Shown: piece after piece, positions 1 through 9,745 of the stretch | Position numbering within the stretch: the first letter of the stretch is position 1 | Layout: each line of letters opens with the position of its first letter | Origin: a marine actinobacterium PHSC20C1 | Lineage (GTDB): Bacteria; Actinomycetota; Actinomycetes; Actinomycetales; Microbacteriaceae | NCBI GenBank assembly: GCA_000153145.1 | Contig: CH672415.1 | Span: 608,395 to 672,394, forward strand | Direction of reading: 5' to 3' | Length of the DNA stretch: 64,000 nucleotides | The notes under the pieces: model-generated | What the model saw: only the letters and a program-made list of their open reading frames with translations | Told to the model about the DNA's origin: nothing | Databases searched by the model: none | Program-made: the position numbers and the translations under genes

Positions 1-92
1 CACGTATTACTGGTGCGGAGAGGGACTTCTATGGCCCAGAGACAATTCAGTGCCGGATTTAGGCCTGAGGGGGTGTGGCCGCTTGTGGCGGA

Positions 93-1160
93 CTATTTCG
101 ACGCAGTGACAGGAGCGGACTCCTCGACAGCATTGACGACAATGTCATGCTCGGAATATCTTTCATCGGAGTTTACAACACCATCGGCGGTCCACACGTG
201 ACCATCGACGTACGCGCTGCGTTCAACGCCAGTGTGGCGACGCGACTGCACGATAAAGAGGATCACTCCAAGAGCAATCGTCAGGATTGCACCCCAAACA
301 TTTACCCGCAGCCCGAAATACACTTCGCTTGGATCAATGCGGATCGACTCAAACCAAACCCGCCCGATTCCGTACCAGATCATGTAGAGCGCCCAGACCT
401 TGCCCCACTGGAGACGAACAGGTCCCGTAGCGGTAAATACCGGGACGGTGAGGCCAAGCACGTGCTTCTTTACGAAGCCAAACTGACGCTCCATAGTGAG
501 AAGGAAGACAATCCCGACAACGTTCCAAATCATTTCGTACAGGAACGTTGGATGAAAGAGTGTGTCCGCGGGTAGTCCAGCGGGGAATGCGGAATTAGTG
601 GCTTCGATTTCGAGGCCCCAGGGCAAATCGGTCGGCTGCCCAAATAGTTCCCGATTGAAGTAGTTGCCGAGACGGCCAACAGCCTGAGCCAGCAGCATGG
701 CAGGAGCCAGAGCATCCGCAAAAGTCCAGAATCGGATGCCGGTCTTGCGGGCACCAATGTAGGCACCCACAGCGCCGCCGATCAGCGAACCGAAGATTGC
801 GTTACCGCCGTTCCAGATGCGGATGACCTCCCACGGATCAGCGCCCTCGTAGAAGTAATCGCCGGGGTGAGTCAACACGTGATAGGCACGTGCGCCCACG
901 AGCCCGAGTGGTACCGCCCAGATGATGATGTCGAGCACAATGCCAGGCTCGGCGCCACGGCTCGATAGTCTGCGAGACGTAAGCCACGTTGCCGCGACGA
1001 TTCCCACCAGAATGCAGATCGCATACGTGCGGATAACAATGGCTTGGCTCGGATCGAGTCCAAGACCGCTCAACCACTGGCCAAAGGGAATCGTGACCAA
1101 GGTCACCCAAGACTCGGGGGGACTCGGAATACTGAACGGCACAAATGACAAAGCGGTCAC
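93..1160 (-). CDS. lgt: prolipoprotein diacylglyceryl transferase
   Basis: Lgt moves the diacylglyceryl group of phosphatidylglycerol onto the lipobox cysteine of prelipoproteins at the cytoplasmic membrane. The protein has several hydrophobic segments, the YHVLTHP stretch at residues 93-99 and the family signature GRLGNYFNRE at 162-171. It has an acidic C-terminal tail, as actinobacterial Lgt proteins often do. The GTG start used here has little Shine-Dalgarno (SD) support; AAGGTGA lies just before an in-frame TTG three codons downstream, so the true start may be there. The gene closes the his-trp gene run, 15 bases after trpA. A likely substrate, the ABC substrate-binding lipoprotein, is encoded in the same window. 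Confidence 0.96.
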   Translation of the reverse strand: MTALSFVPFSIPSPPESWVTLVTIPFGQWLSGLGLDPSQAIVIRTYAICILVGIVAATWLTSRRLSSRGAEPGIVLDIIIWAVPLGLVGARAYHVLTHPGDYFYEGADPWEVIRIWNGGNAIFGSLIGGAVGAYIGARKTGIRFWTFADALAPAMLLAQAVGRLGNYFNRELFGQPTDLPWGLEIEATNSAFPAGLPADTLFHPTFLYEMIWNVVGIVFLLTMERQFGFVKKHVLGLTVPVFTATGPVRLQWGKVWALYMIWYGIGRVWFESIRIDPSEVYFGLRVNVWGAILTIALGVILFIVQSRRHTGVERSAYVDGHVWTADGVVNSDERYSEHDIVVNAVEESAPVTASK

Positions 1161-1175
1161 CTTTCTGGACTGCGA

Positions 1176-1958
1176 CTAGGCAAGCGTACCGGTCGAAAGC
1201 GAAGCCGCTGTTTCTGCGACCGCACTCACACCGCCACTGGCCAATGCGCTAACAAATACGGAACCGACGATCGCGCCGTCAGCATAAGAAAGTACCTCGC
1301 GAACCTGATCGGGCGTCGAGATACCTAAGCCGACACAGGCGCTCGTCGACCCAGCATTACGCAATCGCGCAACCAGTGTCTTCGCAGCACTGTCAACATC
1401 TGATCGGGCGCCGGTGATGCCCATAGTCGATACTGCGTACACAAAGCCGGTGCTCGCTTCTACAGCCCGCACCAACCGAGCGTCGCTAGACGACGGAGCG
1501 GCCAAAAACACTCGGTCAAGCCCTGTTCGCTCGGAGGCGGCGATCCACTCAGATGCTTCGTCGCTCACGAGGTCGGGAGTAATGATTCCCGCTCCCCCAG
1601 CGGCGGCAAGCTCATCGGCAAAGCGATCAACACCAAACTGCATAATTGGGTTCCAGTAGCTCATGAGGAGCACGGGAGCCGACACCCGCGATGTAATCTC
1701 CGCAACGGCAGCGAACCCATCCTGCAGGCGGAATCCATTGGCAAGTGCAGTCTGTGTAGCCCGCTGAATCGCGGGGCCATCCATTACCGGATCGGAGTAT
1801 GGGAGTCCCAATTCAATGACATCGACCCCGTTTTCGGCGAGTGCGACGGCGGCCTCGATGCTATCTGCGATCGTGGGATAACCGACAGGCAAGTAGCCGA
1901 TGAGGGCACCAGAGCGTTCACGGTTTGCCCGCGCGATAGTATCTTCGACCGCACTCAT
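1176..1958 (-). CDS. trpA: tryptophan synthase alpha subunit
   Basis: TrpA cleaves indole-3-glycerol phosphate to indole and glyceraldehyde 3-phosphate, and the indole is channelled to TrpB. The protein is 260 residues, normal for the family, with catalytic Glu49 (in DVIEL) and Asp60 (in YSDPVMDGP) in place. A phosphate-binding GLGIS segment lies near the C-terminus. Its ATG overlaps the trpB stop in an ATGA arrangement, which indicates translational coupling and fits equimolar synthesis of the complex. Confidence 0.98.
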   Translation of the reverse strand: MSAVEDTIARANRERSGALIGYLPVGYPTIADSIEAAVALAENGVDVIELGLPYSDPVMDGPAIQRATQTALANGFRLQDGFAAVAEITSRVSAPVLLMSYWNPIMQFGVDRFADELAAAGGAGIITPDLVSDEASEWIAASERTGLDRVFLAAPSSSDARLVRAVEASTGFVYAVSTMGITGARSDVDSAAKTLVARLRNAGSTSACVGLGISTPDQVREVLSYADGAIVGSVFVSALASGGVSAVAETAASLSTGTLA

Positions 1959-3175
1959 GACTTCTTCTCCGCTGCAGACTCTGCTGCATCGAGTAGTTCA
2001 AAGTATTCGGCTGCGGTTTCCATGTCTTTATCTCCACGGCCGCTGAGGTTAACAAGGATCACCGAATCCGGGCCTAGTTCCTTTCCGAGCGACAGCGCGC
2101 CAGCCAAGGCATGAGCGGACTCGATAGCAGGGATTATCCCCTCGGTTCTGCTGAGCAGACGCAGAGCATCCATCGCTTCGGCATCGGTGATCGGCAAGTA
2201 GTGTGCACGACCGATGTCTTTGAGCCAGGAATGCTCAGGGCCGACTCCGGGGTAGTCGAGTCCTGCGGAGATTGAATGGGATTCGATGGTTTGGCCATCT
2301 TCGTCCTGCAGCATGTAGCTGCGAGCACCGTGAAGCACGCCAGGGCGGCCTCGCGTGAGAGTTGCAGCGTGGCGTTCCGTGAGGTGGCCTTCGCCTGCCG
2401 CCTCGTACCCGTAGAGGGCCACGTCGGCGTCGTCGAGAAAAGCATGGAAGATTCCCATGGCGTTACTACCGCCACCGACACACGCCACAACAGCCGTTGG
2501 CAACGCGCCGGTGAGCTTGAGGACCTGCTCGCGAGCCTCGTCTCCGATGACCTTGTGGAAATCACGCACCATAACGGGGAAGGGGTGCGGGCCAGCAACA
2601 GTGCCTAATAGATAGTGCGTGTTGTCAACGTTTGCAACCCAGTCACGTAGGGCATCGTTGATTGCGTCCTTAAGAGTTCTCGACCCTGTCTTGACTGCGA
2701 TGACTTCGGCGCCAAGCAACCGCATGCGGGCCACGTTCAGCGCTTGACGTTCTGTGTCGACCTCGCCCATGTAGACGACGCAGGACATTCCAAAAAGCGC
2801 AGCGGCTGTTGCGGTGGCCACACCGTGCTGGCCTGCACCGGTCTCGGCAATGAGCCGAGTTTTACCGAGGCGACGGGCAAGCAATGCTTGACCGAGCACG
2901 TTGTTGATCTTGTGTGAACCCGTGTGATTCAGGTCTTCGCGCTTCAGGATGATGCGCGCTCCACCCGCATGCTCAGCGAATCGCGGAACTTCGGTAATAA
3001 GTGAAGGCCTACCCGTGTAGCTGGCGTGTAGCTCCGTCAACTCGGCAATAAAGGCCGGATCGTTTTTTGCCTCGTTGTAGGCGGCATCGAGTTCATCGAG
3101 AGCCGCAATCAACGACTCCGGAACAAAACGTCCACCAAATTCTCCGAAGTACGGGCCCAGTTCATCTCTCAGCAT
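1955..3175 (-). CDS. trpB: tryptophan synthase beta subunit
   Basis: TrpB is the PLP enzyme that condenses indole with serine to give tryptophan. The PLP lysine is Lys89 in HTGSHKINN, and the phosphate-binding loop GGGSNA lies near residue 234. The length of 406 residues is that of TrpB1-type enzymes. The start codon shares one base with the trpC stop (TAATG), and the stop overlaps the start of trpA, so trpC, trpB and trpA are read as one coupled unit. Confidence 0.98.
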   Translation of the reverse strand: MLRDELGPYFGEFGGRFVPESLIAALDELDAAYNEAKNDPAFIAELTELHASYTGRPSLITEVPRFAEHAGGARIILKREDLNHTGSHKINNVLGQALLARRLGKTRLIAETGAGQHGVATATAAALFGMSCVVYMGEVDTERQALNVARMRLLGAEVIAVKTGSRTLKDAINDALRDWVANVDNTHYLLGTVAGPHPFPVMVRDFHKVIGDEAREQVLKLTGALPTAVVACVGGGSNAMGIFHAFLDDADVALYGYEAAGEGHLTERHAATLTRGRPGVLHGARSYMLQDEDGQTIESHSISAGLDYPGVGPEHSWLKDIGRAHYLPITDAEAMDALRLLSRTEGIIPAIESAHALAGALSLGKELGPDSVILVNLSGRGDKDMETAAEYFELLDAAESAAEKKS

Positions 3176-3945
3176 TAGCAGTCCAAAAAGTCTTGCAAGG
3201 TAGCGATGGGATCTCCAGTGACGAGCGCTTCGCCGACGAGAACCACGTCTGCACCAGCCTTGCGATAGTGAGCAACATCAGCGGCGGTCTTTACTGCCGA
3301 CTCGGCGATGCGAATAACTCCGCTCGGGATCTGATCGGCCAGCTCGCCAAACAAGTTCTGATCGAGCTCGAAGGTACTCAGATTGCGAGCGTTGACGCCA
3401 ACCAAACTTGCGCCGACGTCCAATGCACGAGTCACTTCGTTGGCAGAATGCGTCTCAACGAGCGGTGTCATTCCGAGCTCAACGATCAAGTTGTACAGCG
3501 TCGCCAAAGTCTCTTGGTCAAGCGCCGCGACGATCAGGAGAACGAGATCGGCTCCCGCTGCGCGCGCTTCAAACACTTGGTACGGCTCAGCGATGAAATC
3601 TTTGCGTAGTACGGGCAATCTGACGACGGACTTCACCGTGATGAGGTCGTCTAGCGAACCGCCGAATCGGCGCTGCTCCGTCAATACGCTGATCGCACTC
3701 GCCCCGCCAGTTTGATAGGACGACGCAAGGGACGCGGGGTCGCTGATCTCCGCAAGTGCACCGCGCGAAGGGCTTGAGCGTTTGATTTCGGCGATGATGT
3801 GCACGCGTTCGCGCGGAGTCAAGGCTTCTAGAGCATCCAAAGCCGGCACGGCGTCCAGCGCCGCGCGTTCAACCTCGATAAGGCTGACAGACTCACGGCG
3901 AACGGCGGCGTCTTCTAGGGCGCCGCTGACTAAATCGGAAAGCAC
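3175..3945 (-). CDS. trpC: indole-3-glycerol phosphate synthase
   Basis: This is the TIM-barrel enzyme that closes the ring of carboxyphenylaminodeoxyribulose phosphate to indole-3-glycerol phosphate. The signature [12 protein letters not shown] (residues 51-62, Lys55 catalytic) and a later VLRKDF segment are present. It has 256 residues and is not fused to TrpF. It directly follows the HGxxPAAW membrane protein gene with a 1-base gap and is coupled to trpB. No trpF is seen, which fits actinobacteria where the bifunctional PriA/HisA enzyme does that step elsewhere. Confidence 0.97.
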   Translation of the reverse strand: MLSDLVSGALEDAAVRRESVSLIEVERAALDAVPALDALEALTPRERVHIIAEIKRSSPSRGALAEISDPASLASSYQTGGASAISVLTEQRRFGGSLDDLITVKSVVRLPVLRKDFIAEPYQVFEARAAGADLVLLIVAALDQETLATLYNLIVELGMTPLVETHSANEVTRALDVGASLVGVNARNLSTFELDQNLFGELADQIPSGVIRIAESAVKTAADVAHYRKAGADVVLVGEALVTGDPIATLQDFLDC

Positions 3946-3946
3946 T

Positions 3947-4177
3947 CTAGTTGTGTGGTTCGACGGTCAGCTTGTCGCCACCGACGCCATAGCCAAGCTT
4001 GCGAAGGACTAGACCAACAATCAGTCCTACGATCACGAGACCAGCTGAGGCAAATACGAGCCACGGGATGACGAACCAGAATGCGAGCGTTCCGATTGTG
4101 AACGCGACCAACATAATGACGACAGCTGTCCATGCCGCCGGAGAATTGCCGTGGCCGGGGTCATTATCAGTACTCAT
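3947..4177 (-). CDS. HGxxPAAW family small membrane protein
   Basis: A 76-residue protein with the family-naming motif HGNSPAAW at residues 9-16, then two hydrophobic segments (about 19-38 and 41-58) and a short Gly/Lys-rich tail. Members of this family occur in actinobacterial trp operons just before trpC, as here, but no biochemical function is established. Its position, one base from trpC and after the Trp-associated membrane protein, suggests a role connected with tryptophan synthesis or transport; this is inference from context. Confidence 0.88.
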   Translation of the reverse strand: MSTDNDPGHGNSPAAWTAVVIMLVAFTIGTLAFWFVIPWLVFASAGLVIVGLIVGLVLRKLGYGVGGDKLTVEPHN

Positions 4178-4237
4178 CAGGCTCCATTCTTTGCTGATCC
4201 TAAATTCTAGCGGGACTAACGCTTACGGTTATGCCAT

Positions 4238-4807
4238 TCAGTCTGCGGTGGGATCGATCCCTCTGCTCTGAGCATCCCATTGTGACGCAGGATCGTCCGC
4301 AACCACCGTAGACGCGCGATCGTATTTCTTGGTCGCGACCGGCCATCGATGGGCGGTAAGACTCGCGCCGAGACCGATCAGGACGATAAACGATCCGGAC
4401 ACAACCGCGGGCACCGACCACGGAGTAGACGCGACCGACACGACAAGAGCCCGAAGCGAATCGTTACCGCTAATTCCTGTTGCCTCGGTGATGATCGCTG
4501 ACGAGGCCACGATGGGATCACCCAGCGCAGATTGCCAGACCAGGACGATAATGACGCCAACAACCGCAGCAAGGATCCCAAGAACACGTCTCACCATGAG
4601 CGTGGAGATGCTCAGCGCCGCTACCAAGGCAAAGACGGAGAGTGCAAGAGCAGCGAGCGAGCTAACAGCATCGCTACCCAGGGCTTCGACTGTTGACCCA
4701 TCGGTCAGTTCGAATGTGAACCACACTTGAGTCCACGAGAGCATAGCTAACGCTGCCATGAGTACCAGTCCGCCCAATATGAACGGGCGAGGATTCTTGC
4801 GGTTCAC
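4238..4807 (-). CDS. Trp biosynthesis-associated membrane protein (TIGR02234-like)
   Basis: A 189-residue protein with about four predicted transmembrane segments (near 10-25, 46-65, 72-94 and 130-155) and a basic/acidic cytoplasmic tail. Placement directly after trpE (its ATG overlaps the trpE stop by 4 bases) and before the HGxxPAAW gene and trpC matches the actinobacterial family named for its link to tryptophan operons. The molecular role is unknown. Confidence 0.88.
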   Translation of the reverse strand: MNRKNPRPFILGGLVLMAALAMLSWTQVWFTFELTDGSTVEALGSDAVSSLAALALSVFALVAALSISTLMVRRVLGILAAVVGVIIVLVWQSALGDPIVASSAIITEATGISGNDSLRALVVSVASTPWSVPAVVSGSFIVLIGLGASLTAHRWPVATKKYDRASTVVADDPASQWDAQSRGIDPTAD

Positions 4808-6330
4808 GAACTGAGCTTTCTCATTGCGTTGGCGACAGCAACCGCACGTAGTGGCGCCGCAGCCTTGTTCTTTGCCTCTTGGTGCTCGGCTGCTGGATCA
4901 GAATCAGCGACAAGGCCCGCACCCGCTTGAACACGAGCCACTCCGTCGACGATCGTTACCGTGCGGATCGCAATCGCAAGATCGGCGTCGCCTGCGAAGT
5001 CGAAATACCCGACGACTCCCCCATAGACACCGCGCTGTGCTGGCTCGAGTTCGTCGATAATTTGAAGAGCTCGGGGCTTGGGGGCGCCTGAGAGCGTTCC
5101 TGCCGGAAAAGTTGCGCGAAAGACGTCTACTGCGGATGCGGTTGGCAGTAAATCGCCTTCGACCGACGACACCAAATGCATGATGTGGCTGAAGCGCTCA
5201 ACCTGCATAAATTCGGTTACGGCCACAGTGCCAGGAATGCAGACCTTGAGGAGATCGTTGCGAGCGAGGTCGACGAGCATGAGATGTTCTGCACGCTCTT
5301 TAGTGTCTGCGAGAAGTTCTTCGGCCAGGTCAAGATCGTGCTCGGTGTCAATGCCGCGAGGGCGCGAGCCGGCGATCGGGTGCATGTGCACGCGTTTCTG
5401 GGACACCTTCACGAGCGCTTCTGGGCTTGCCCCGACGATTGAGTATGGGCGACCGTCAACATCAACCAACGACAGCAAATACATGTAGGGCGAGGGGTTG
5501 AGAGTGCGAAGGACCCGATAGACGTCTAATGGACTCGCCGTGAGTTCATGGTCGAATCGCTGTGAGATGACGACCTGAAAGACATCGCCGTCTCGAATGA
5601 ACTCCTTAGAACGCGCGATTGCCTGCGAGTATTGCTCCGGTGTCGTGCGTGCGATCGGCGACGGATCAAGTTCAATATCAACCTCGGCGAGAAACGCCTC
5701 TGTCGGCCGCGCAAGTCCAGCCTGGAGTATGTCTAGGCGCGACTGAGCTTCGGCCCACAGCGTCGACGCATCGAGGTGACCATCATTGAGGGCCGTCGAA
5801 ATGAGCATCACTGTTCCATTGCGGTGATCAAGTACCACGAGGTCTGACACGAAGCTCAATGCCTGGCTGGGAACGTCAAAGTCTGCCGGCGGAGCATCGG
5901 GTAGGTTTTCCAACTCCCGAATTGCTTCCCAACCGATGAATCCAACAAGACCACCGGTGAGGGGCGGATGGCCAGATACTCGTGGTGTCTTCCAGCGCTC
6001 GTTGAGATGGGCAAGCGCCTCTAGGGGGGCGTTGGGGCAGTCTTCACCGAGGACTCGCTCTCGCGAAAGTCCATAGTCGATCCACTCAACGCTGCCCTCG
6101 TGTTGTGTGAGCACACCAAAACTCGCTACACCGACGAAGGAGAAACGAGACCAAATTCCGCCTTGACCGGCAGATTCCAGCAAAAAGGTACCTGGCTTGG
6201 CGTGCGCAAGCTTGCGATAGACGCCAACCGGAGTTTCACCATCCGCAAATATCTGTCGGATGACCGGGACGACTCGATTACCCGCCGCAAGGAGCTGCTC
6301 GAACTCTGCGCGACCTGTTGTGCTATTCAT
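4804..6330 (-). CDS. trpE: anthranilate synthase component I
   Basis: TrpE makes anthranilate from chorismate, with ammonia supplied by a TrpG amidotransferase that is not in this window. I chose the start [10 protein letters not shown] because it gives the usual 508-residue size. An upstream in-frame ATG would add 53 Arg-rich residues that are only the reverse reading of hisI. The LLES motif involved in tryptophan feedback binding is at residues 50-53, and the C-terminal chorismate-binding domain ends with AGAGLVADSDPAAE. The start overlaps the hisI stop by 8 bases, so trpE expression is probably tied to the his genes. Confidence 0.97.
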   Translation of the reverse strand: MNSTTGRAEFEQLLAAGNRVVPVIRQIFADGETPVGVYRKLAHAKPGTFLLESAGQGGIWSRFSFVGVASFGVLTQHEGSVEWIDYGLSRERVLGEDCPNAPLEALAHLNERWKTPRVSGHPPLTGGLVGFIGWEAIRELENLPDAPPADFDVPSQALSFVSDLVVLDHRNGTVMLISTALNDGHLDASTLWAEAQSRLDILQAGLARPTEAFLAEVDIELDPSPIARTTPEQYSQAIARSKEFIRDGDVFQVVISQRFDHELTASPLDVYRVLRTLNPSPYMYLLSLVDVDGRPYSIVGASPEALVKVSQKRVHMHPIAGSRPRGIDTEHDLDLAEELLADTKERAEHLMLVDLARNDLLKVCIPGTVAVTEFMQVERFSHIMHLVSSVEGDLLPTASAVDVFRATFPAGTLSGAPKPRALQIIDELEPAQRGVYGGVVGYFDFAGDADLAIAIRTVTIVDGVARVQAGAGLVADSDPAAEHQEAKNKAAAPLRAVAVANAMRKLSS

Positions 6331-6700
6331 CCGAGAAGCCTTGGTGAGGCACGAGCGGGTCAACTTCAAAGCACGAGTGTGCACCCGTGTGGCACGCCGG
6401 CCCGACCTGCTCGACGCCAACAAGAAGCGCGTCACGGTCACAGTCAAGCGCCGCCGTTCGGACGTACTGGCGGTGACCGCTTGTGTCACCCTTGCGCCAC
6501 AGTTCTTGGCGGCTGCGGCTGTAGAAGGTTACTCGGCCTTCTGTGAGGGTGCGCGTAAGCGCCTCAGCGTTCATGTATCCCAGCATGAGGACTTCGTTTG
6601 TGTCCCACTGTTGAATGATTGCCGGGAGGAGGCCGTCTGTCCCAAACTGCGCGCGTTCGAGAACGTCGCCAATAGTTTCGAGTGTGAGTTCGTTGCTCAT
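6323..6700 (-). CDS. hisI: phosphoribosyl-AMP cyclohydrolase
   Basis: HisI opens the adenine ring of phosphoribosyl-AMP in the third step of histidine synthesis. The stand-alone 125-residue form is present, with the metal-binding DCDRD at 86-90 and the zinc ligands in CHTGAHSC at 103-110. The pyrophosphohydrolase step is carried by the separate hisE nearby. Its ATG overlaps the hisF stop by 4 bases and its end overlaps the trpE start. Confidence 0.97.
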   Translation of the reverse strand: MSNELTLETIGDVLERAQFGTDGLLPAIIQQWDTNEVLMLGYMNAEALTRTLTEGRVTFYSRSRQELWRKGDTSGHRQYVRTAALDCDRDALLVGVEQVGPACHTGAHSCFEVDPLVPHQGFSDE

Positions 6701-7449
6701 CGCGTAACCAATCCTTGATTTCTCAGTGATTCTTTCACTTCGCCAACGGTGAGTTCTCGATTGTGGAACACGGATGCTGCGAGCACTGCGTCTGCACCAG
6801 CCGCAATCGCTGGCGCAAAGTGCTCGAGCGCTCCGGCGCCACCACTGGCGATCACGGGAACAGTTGCGAACTGACTGATTGCGGACACGAGCTCAAGGTC
6901 GAAACCCTGTTTCGTCCCGTCGGCGTCTATGGAATTGACGAGCAACTCTCCAGCCCCTCGTTCCATAGCCTCGCGTGCCCACTCGAGCGCGTCGCGATCA
7001 GTCTCGGTGCGACCACCGTGGGTGGTCACTATCCAGCCGTCACCACGTCGCTTGATGTCGAGACTCAGTACGAGTACTTGAGCCCCAAAACGGTGAGCGA
7101 TGTCATCGATGAGCTGCGGGCGAGCAAGGGCTGCACTGTTGACACCGACTTTGTCAGCACCGTGGGTCAGTAGCTTGGAAACGTCATCTGGCTCTCGCAC
7201 TCCCCCGCCGACGGTGAGAGGGATAAAGATCTGTTCCGCTGCCGACCGCACGACGTCGTACATCGTGGCACGGCCTTCAACGGTTGCCGTGACGTCGAGA
7301 AAAGTAATCTCGTCGGCACCTTGCTCGTAGTAGAGACGTGCGAGCCCGACAGGGTCACCAGCATCGCGAAGATCCTTGAAATTCACGCCCTTAACGACGC
7401 GGCCGTCCGCGACATCGAGGCAAGGAATCACCCGAACAGCGACAGCCAT
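6697..7449 (-). CDS. hisF: imidazole glycerol phosphate synthase cyclase subunit
   Basis: HisF forms imidazole glycerol phosphate and AICAR from PRFAR using ammonia passed from HisH (not in this window). The (beta/alpha)8 protein has 250 residues with the N-terminal [16 protein letters not shown] signature, including the catalytic Asp at position 12. The late ASGGAGA phosphate-binding loop is also present. It is separated from hisG by 2 bases. Confidence 0.97.
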   Translation of the reverse strand: MAVAVRVIPCLDVADGRVVKGVNFKDLRDAGDPVGLARLYYEQGADEITFLDVTATVEGRATMYDVVRSAAEQIFIPLTVGGGVREPDDVSKLLTHGADKVGVNSAALARPQLIDDIAHRFGAQVLVLSLDIKRRGDGWIVTTHGGRTETDRDALEWAREAMERGAGELLVNSIDADGTKQGFDLELVSAISQFATVPVIASGGAGALEHFAPAIAAGADAVLAASVFHNRELTVGEVKESLRNQGLVTR

Positions 7450-7451
7450 CG

Positions 7452-8291
7452 CTAAATCCTCGCAGCGTGAATCGTGCTGACGAGAATGGCTCGCGCCCCG
7501 ACAGAGTAGAGCTCATCCATCACGTGGTTGGTATCTGTTCTGCGCACCATCGAACGAACCGCGACCCACTCGGGATCTTGCAACGGTGACACCGTTGGGC
7601 TTTCGATTCCGGGCGTAACCTTCGTTGCCGCTTCAAGGAGACGCGCAGGCACGTCGTAGTCGATTAGGACAAACTGGCGAGCCACGAGCACGCCTTGCAG
7701 CCGACGCTGAAGAGTTGCGGCACCATCAACTTCTCTGCCAGAGCTAATAAGAACCGCAGTCGAGTCGAGAATCACCGGACCAAAGATCTCAAGGCCCTGA
7801 GCGCGAAGGGTGGATCCCGTTGAGACAACATCGGCAACGGCATCCGCAACTCCAAGACGAATCGCAGACTCAACTGCGCCATCCAGGCTCACGAGTTCGG
7901 CTTTTACACCGTTGCGTTCGAGGAACGCGCCCACGAGTCCCGCATAGCTTGTTGCGACGCGTACGCCGTTGAGATCGGAGAGTTCGGTGAAACGCCCAGG
8001 CTCACCAGCAAAACGGAAAGTGGATGCGCCAAAGTCAAGACTTGAGATCTCCACTGCTGGTGACAGTGAGTCCAACAGAAGATCACGACCGGTGATTCCG
8101 ACGTCGAGTGCACCCGACCCAACATAGGTGGCGATGTCACGCGGGCGAAGGTAGAAAAATTCGACGCCGTTACGTTCATCACGCACGTTGAGTGCGCGCG
8201 GATCGCGGCGCCCAACATAGCCAGCTTCGTACAGCATTTCGGAAGCGATCTCGCTCAGCGAACCCTTGTTGGGCACTGCAACTCTTAACAT
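7452..8291 (-). CDS. hisG: ATP phosphoribosyltransferase, long form
   Basis: HisG catalyses the committed step of histidine synthesis, joining ATP and PRPP. At 279 residues this is the long hexameric form. Its C-terminal part (after about residue 205, ending VSTIHAARI) matches the ACT-like regulatory domain that binds histidine, so no HisZ partner is expected. The PRPP-loop region reads [14 protein letters not shown]. It lies 42 bases after hisE in the same direction. Confidence 0.97.
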   Translation of the reverse strand: MLRVAVPNKGSLSEIASEMLYEAGYVGRRDPRALNVRDERNGVEFFYLRPRDIATYVGSGALDVGITGRDLLLDSLSPAVEISSLDFGASTFRFAGEPGRFTELSDLNGVRVATSYAGLVGAFLERNGVKAELVSLDGAVESAIRLGVADAVADVVSTGSTLRAQGLEIFGPVILDSTAVLISSGREVDGAATLQRRLQGVLVARQFVLIDYDVPARLLEAATKVTPGIESPTVSPLQDPEWVAVRSMVRRTDTNHVMDELYSVGARAILVSTIHAARI

Positions 8292-8333
8292 GTCAACTCT
8301 CAGTCAATTCGCGCAAAAACGGGTGGGTTGGCG

Positions 8334-8597
8334 TTAGAGATGTCGCCACACGTCCTCGGGGGTGAGTCCCTTGGCGACCATGAGTACCTGGAGGTGATAG
8401 ATCAACTGGGAAATCTCCTCAGCAGTTTCTTCGTCAGACTGGTATTCGGCGGCCATCCACACTTCGGCGGCCTCTTCAACGATTTTCTTGCCGATTGAAT
8501 GCACACCGGCATCGAGCAAGGCGACTGATCCTGAGTTGGTGGGACGGTCAACCGCTTTGCGGCTCAGTTCAGCAAAAAGTGCGTCAAAGTCTTTCAC
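8334..8597 (-). CDS. hisE: phosphoribosyl-ATP pyrophosphatase
   Basis: HisE hydrolyses phosphoribosyl-ATP to phosphoribosyl-AMP. The 87-residue single-domain protein carries the MazG-like metal-binding helices, with the acidic run [12 protein letters not shown] followed by [13 protein letters not shown]. It begins the his gene run 61 bases after the FKBP gene; the first codons are [11 protein letters not shown]. Confidence 0.96.
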   Translation of the reverse strand: MKDFDALFAELSRKAVDRPTNSGSVALLDAGVHSIGKKIVEEAAEVWMAAEYQSDEETAEEISQLIYHLQVLMVAKGLTPEDVWRHL

Positions 8598-8658
8598 ACG
8601 TCAAGGGTACCGCCCCGAAGGACGGTCCCTCGCCGTTTGAGAAGATGAGGCAGTCTGA

Positions 8659-9045
8659 CTAGTTCGTGCCGAGAAGATCGATCACGAATGTCAAGGTGCG
8701 ACCAGACAACTGGTGTCCTCCACCTGCGGGGCCATAAGCCAAGTGTGGCGGGCAGATCAGCTGACGGCGTCCGCCGACCTTCATGCCGGGGATGCCTTCC
8801 TGCCAACCGCTGATGAGAGCAGTGAGCGGAAAGTTAATGGACTGTCCACGGCTCCATGAGGAGTCAAACTCCTCACCAGACTCAAAATCAACGCCCAAGT
8901 AATGAACGTCGACGGTTGCGCCGGCAGTAGCTTCAGCTCCGGTTCCTTCTTCAATATCGATAACAACGAGTTCAGTGGGCGCGGGGCCCTCATAGAACTC
9001 GACCTCTGGCTTGGTTTTTCCTGAATCGCTCATCTGACCAGTCAA
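8659..9045 (-). CDS. FKBP-type peptidyl-prolyl cis-trans isomerase
   Basis: A 128-residue single FKBP domain. The conserved active-site landmarks VDVHYLG, GEEFDSSW, a GWQEGIPGMKVGG strand-helix and LAYGPAGGG are all recognisable. There is no signal peptide or membrane anchor, so it should be cytoplasmic, probably a general folding catalyst. It sits between rpe and hisE with small gaps; a functional link to histidine synthesis is not implied. Confidence 0.93.
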   Translation of the reverse strand: MTGQMSDSGKTKPEVEFYEGPAPTELVVIDIEEGTGAEATAGATVDVHYLGVDFESGEEFDSSWSRGQSINFPLTALISGWQEGIPGMKVGGRRQLICPPHLAYGPAGGGHQLSGRTLTFVIDLLGTN

Positions 9046-9069
9046 CCAGATTTCGCGGACAAGTCCTGA

Positions 9070-9732
9070 CTAGTGGTGATGCACATTCGCACGCTCACGT
9101 AGCTCGGTTACCCTAAGTGAAGGATCATCCGAGCGGAAGACTGATGACCCAGCGACAAAGGTGTCTGCACCAGCGGCGGCAGCGATTTCAATCGTGCGTT
9201 CGTCAACGCCTCCGTCGACCTCGAGCCACACATCGAGTCCGCGCTTGTCGACAAGCTCTCGGAGCTGCCGCAGTTTCGGCATCGTCTCCTCCATGAAGCT
9301 TTGGCCCCCAAAACCAGGTTCAACTGTCATGACGAGAACCTGATCGAACTCTTCTAAGAGCTCGAGGTACGGCTCGATTGCTGTTCCAGGCTTCACAGCG
9401 ATACCGGCTCTGGCTCCCTGAGACCGCAGCGTACGCGCAAGCGCGACGGCATCCGAGGCTGCTTCAGCATGAAAAGTGACAGCGAATGCGCCCAGGTCTG
9501 CGTAGTCGGGCGCCCAGCGATCGGGATTGTCAATCATGAGATGAATATCAAGCGGGATCGTCGAAACCTGCTGAATGCGTTCTGTCATCTGAAGCCCGAA
9601 CGTGAGATTTGGCACAAAATGGTTGTCCATAATGTCCACGTGCACGAGATCTGCATTTGATATCCGCGAAATGTCACGCTCTAGGTTCACGAAATCTGCG
9701 GCAAGAATACTGGGGCTAATGCGCACTGACAT
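9070..9732 (-). CDS. rpe: ribulose-phosphate 3-epimerase
   Basis: Rpe interconverts ribulose 5-phosphate and xylulose 5-phosphate in the pentose phosphate pathway. The 220-residue TIM barrel has the metal and catalytic segments HVDIMDNHFVPNLTFG (about 32-47), DIHLMI, a TVEPGFGGQ loop and LEVDGGV. It follows rsmB by 13 bases, an arrangement common in actinobacteria. Confidence 0.97.
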   Translation of the reverse strand: MSVRISPSILAADFVNLERDISRISNADLVHVDIMDNHFVPNLTFGLQMTERIQQVSTIPLDIHLMIDNPDRWAPDYADLGAFAVTFHAEAASDAVALARTLRSQGARAGIAVKPGTAIEPYLELLEEFDQVLVMTVEPGFGGQSFMEETMPKLRQLRELVDKRGLDVWLEVDGGVDERTIEIAAAAGADTFVAGSSVFRSDDPSLRVTELRERANVHHH

Positions 9733-9745
9733 GTTTAGAGCCTAT

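Noticed and set aside
1..92. Search for a gene start left of lgt (gltB often follows lgt in actinobacteria)
   Set aside because: No start codon with SD or coding pattern is seen in these 92 bases on either strand.
6331..6489. 53-codon N-terminal extension of trpE
   Set aside because: It is Arg/Ser-rich, overlaps hisI in the opposite-frame sense, and the ATG at 6330 gives the normal TrpE length.
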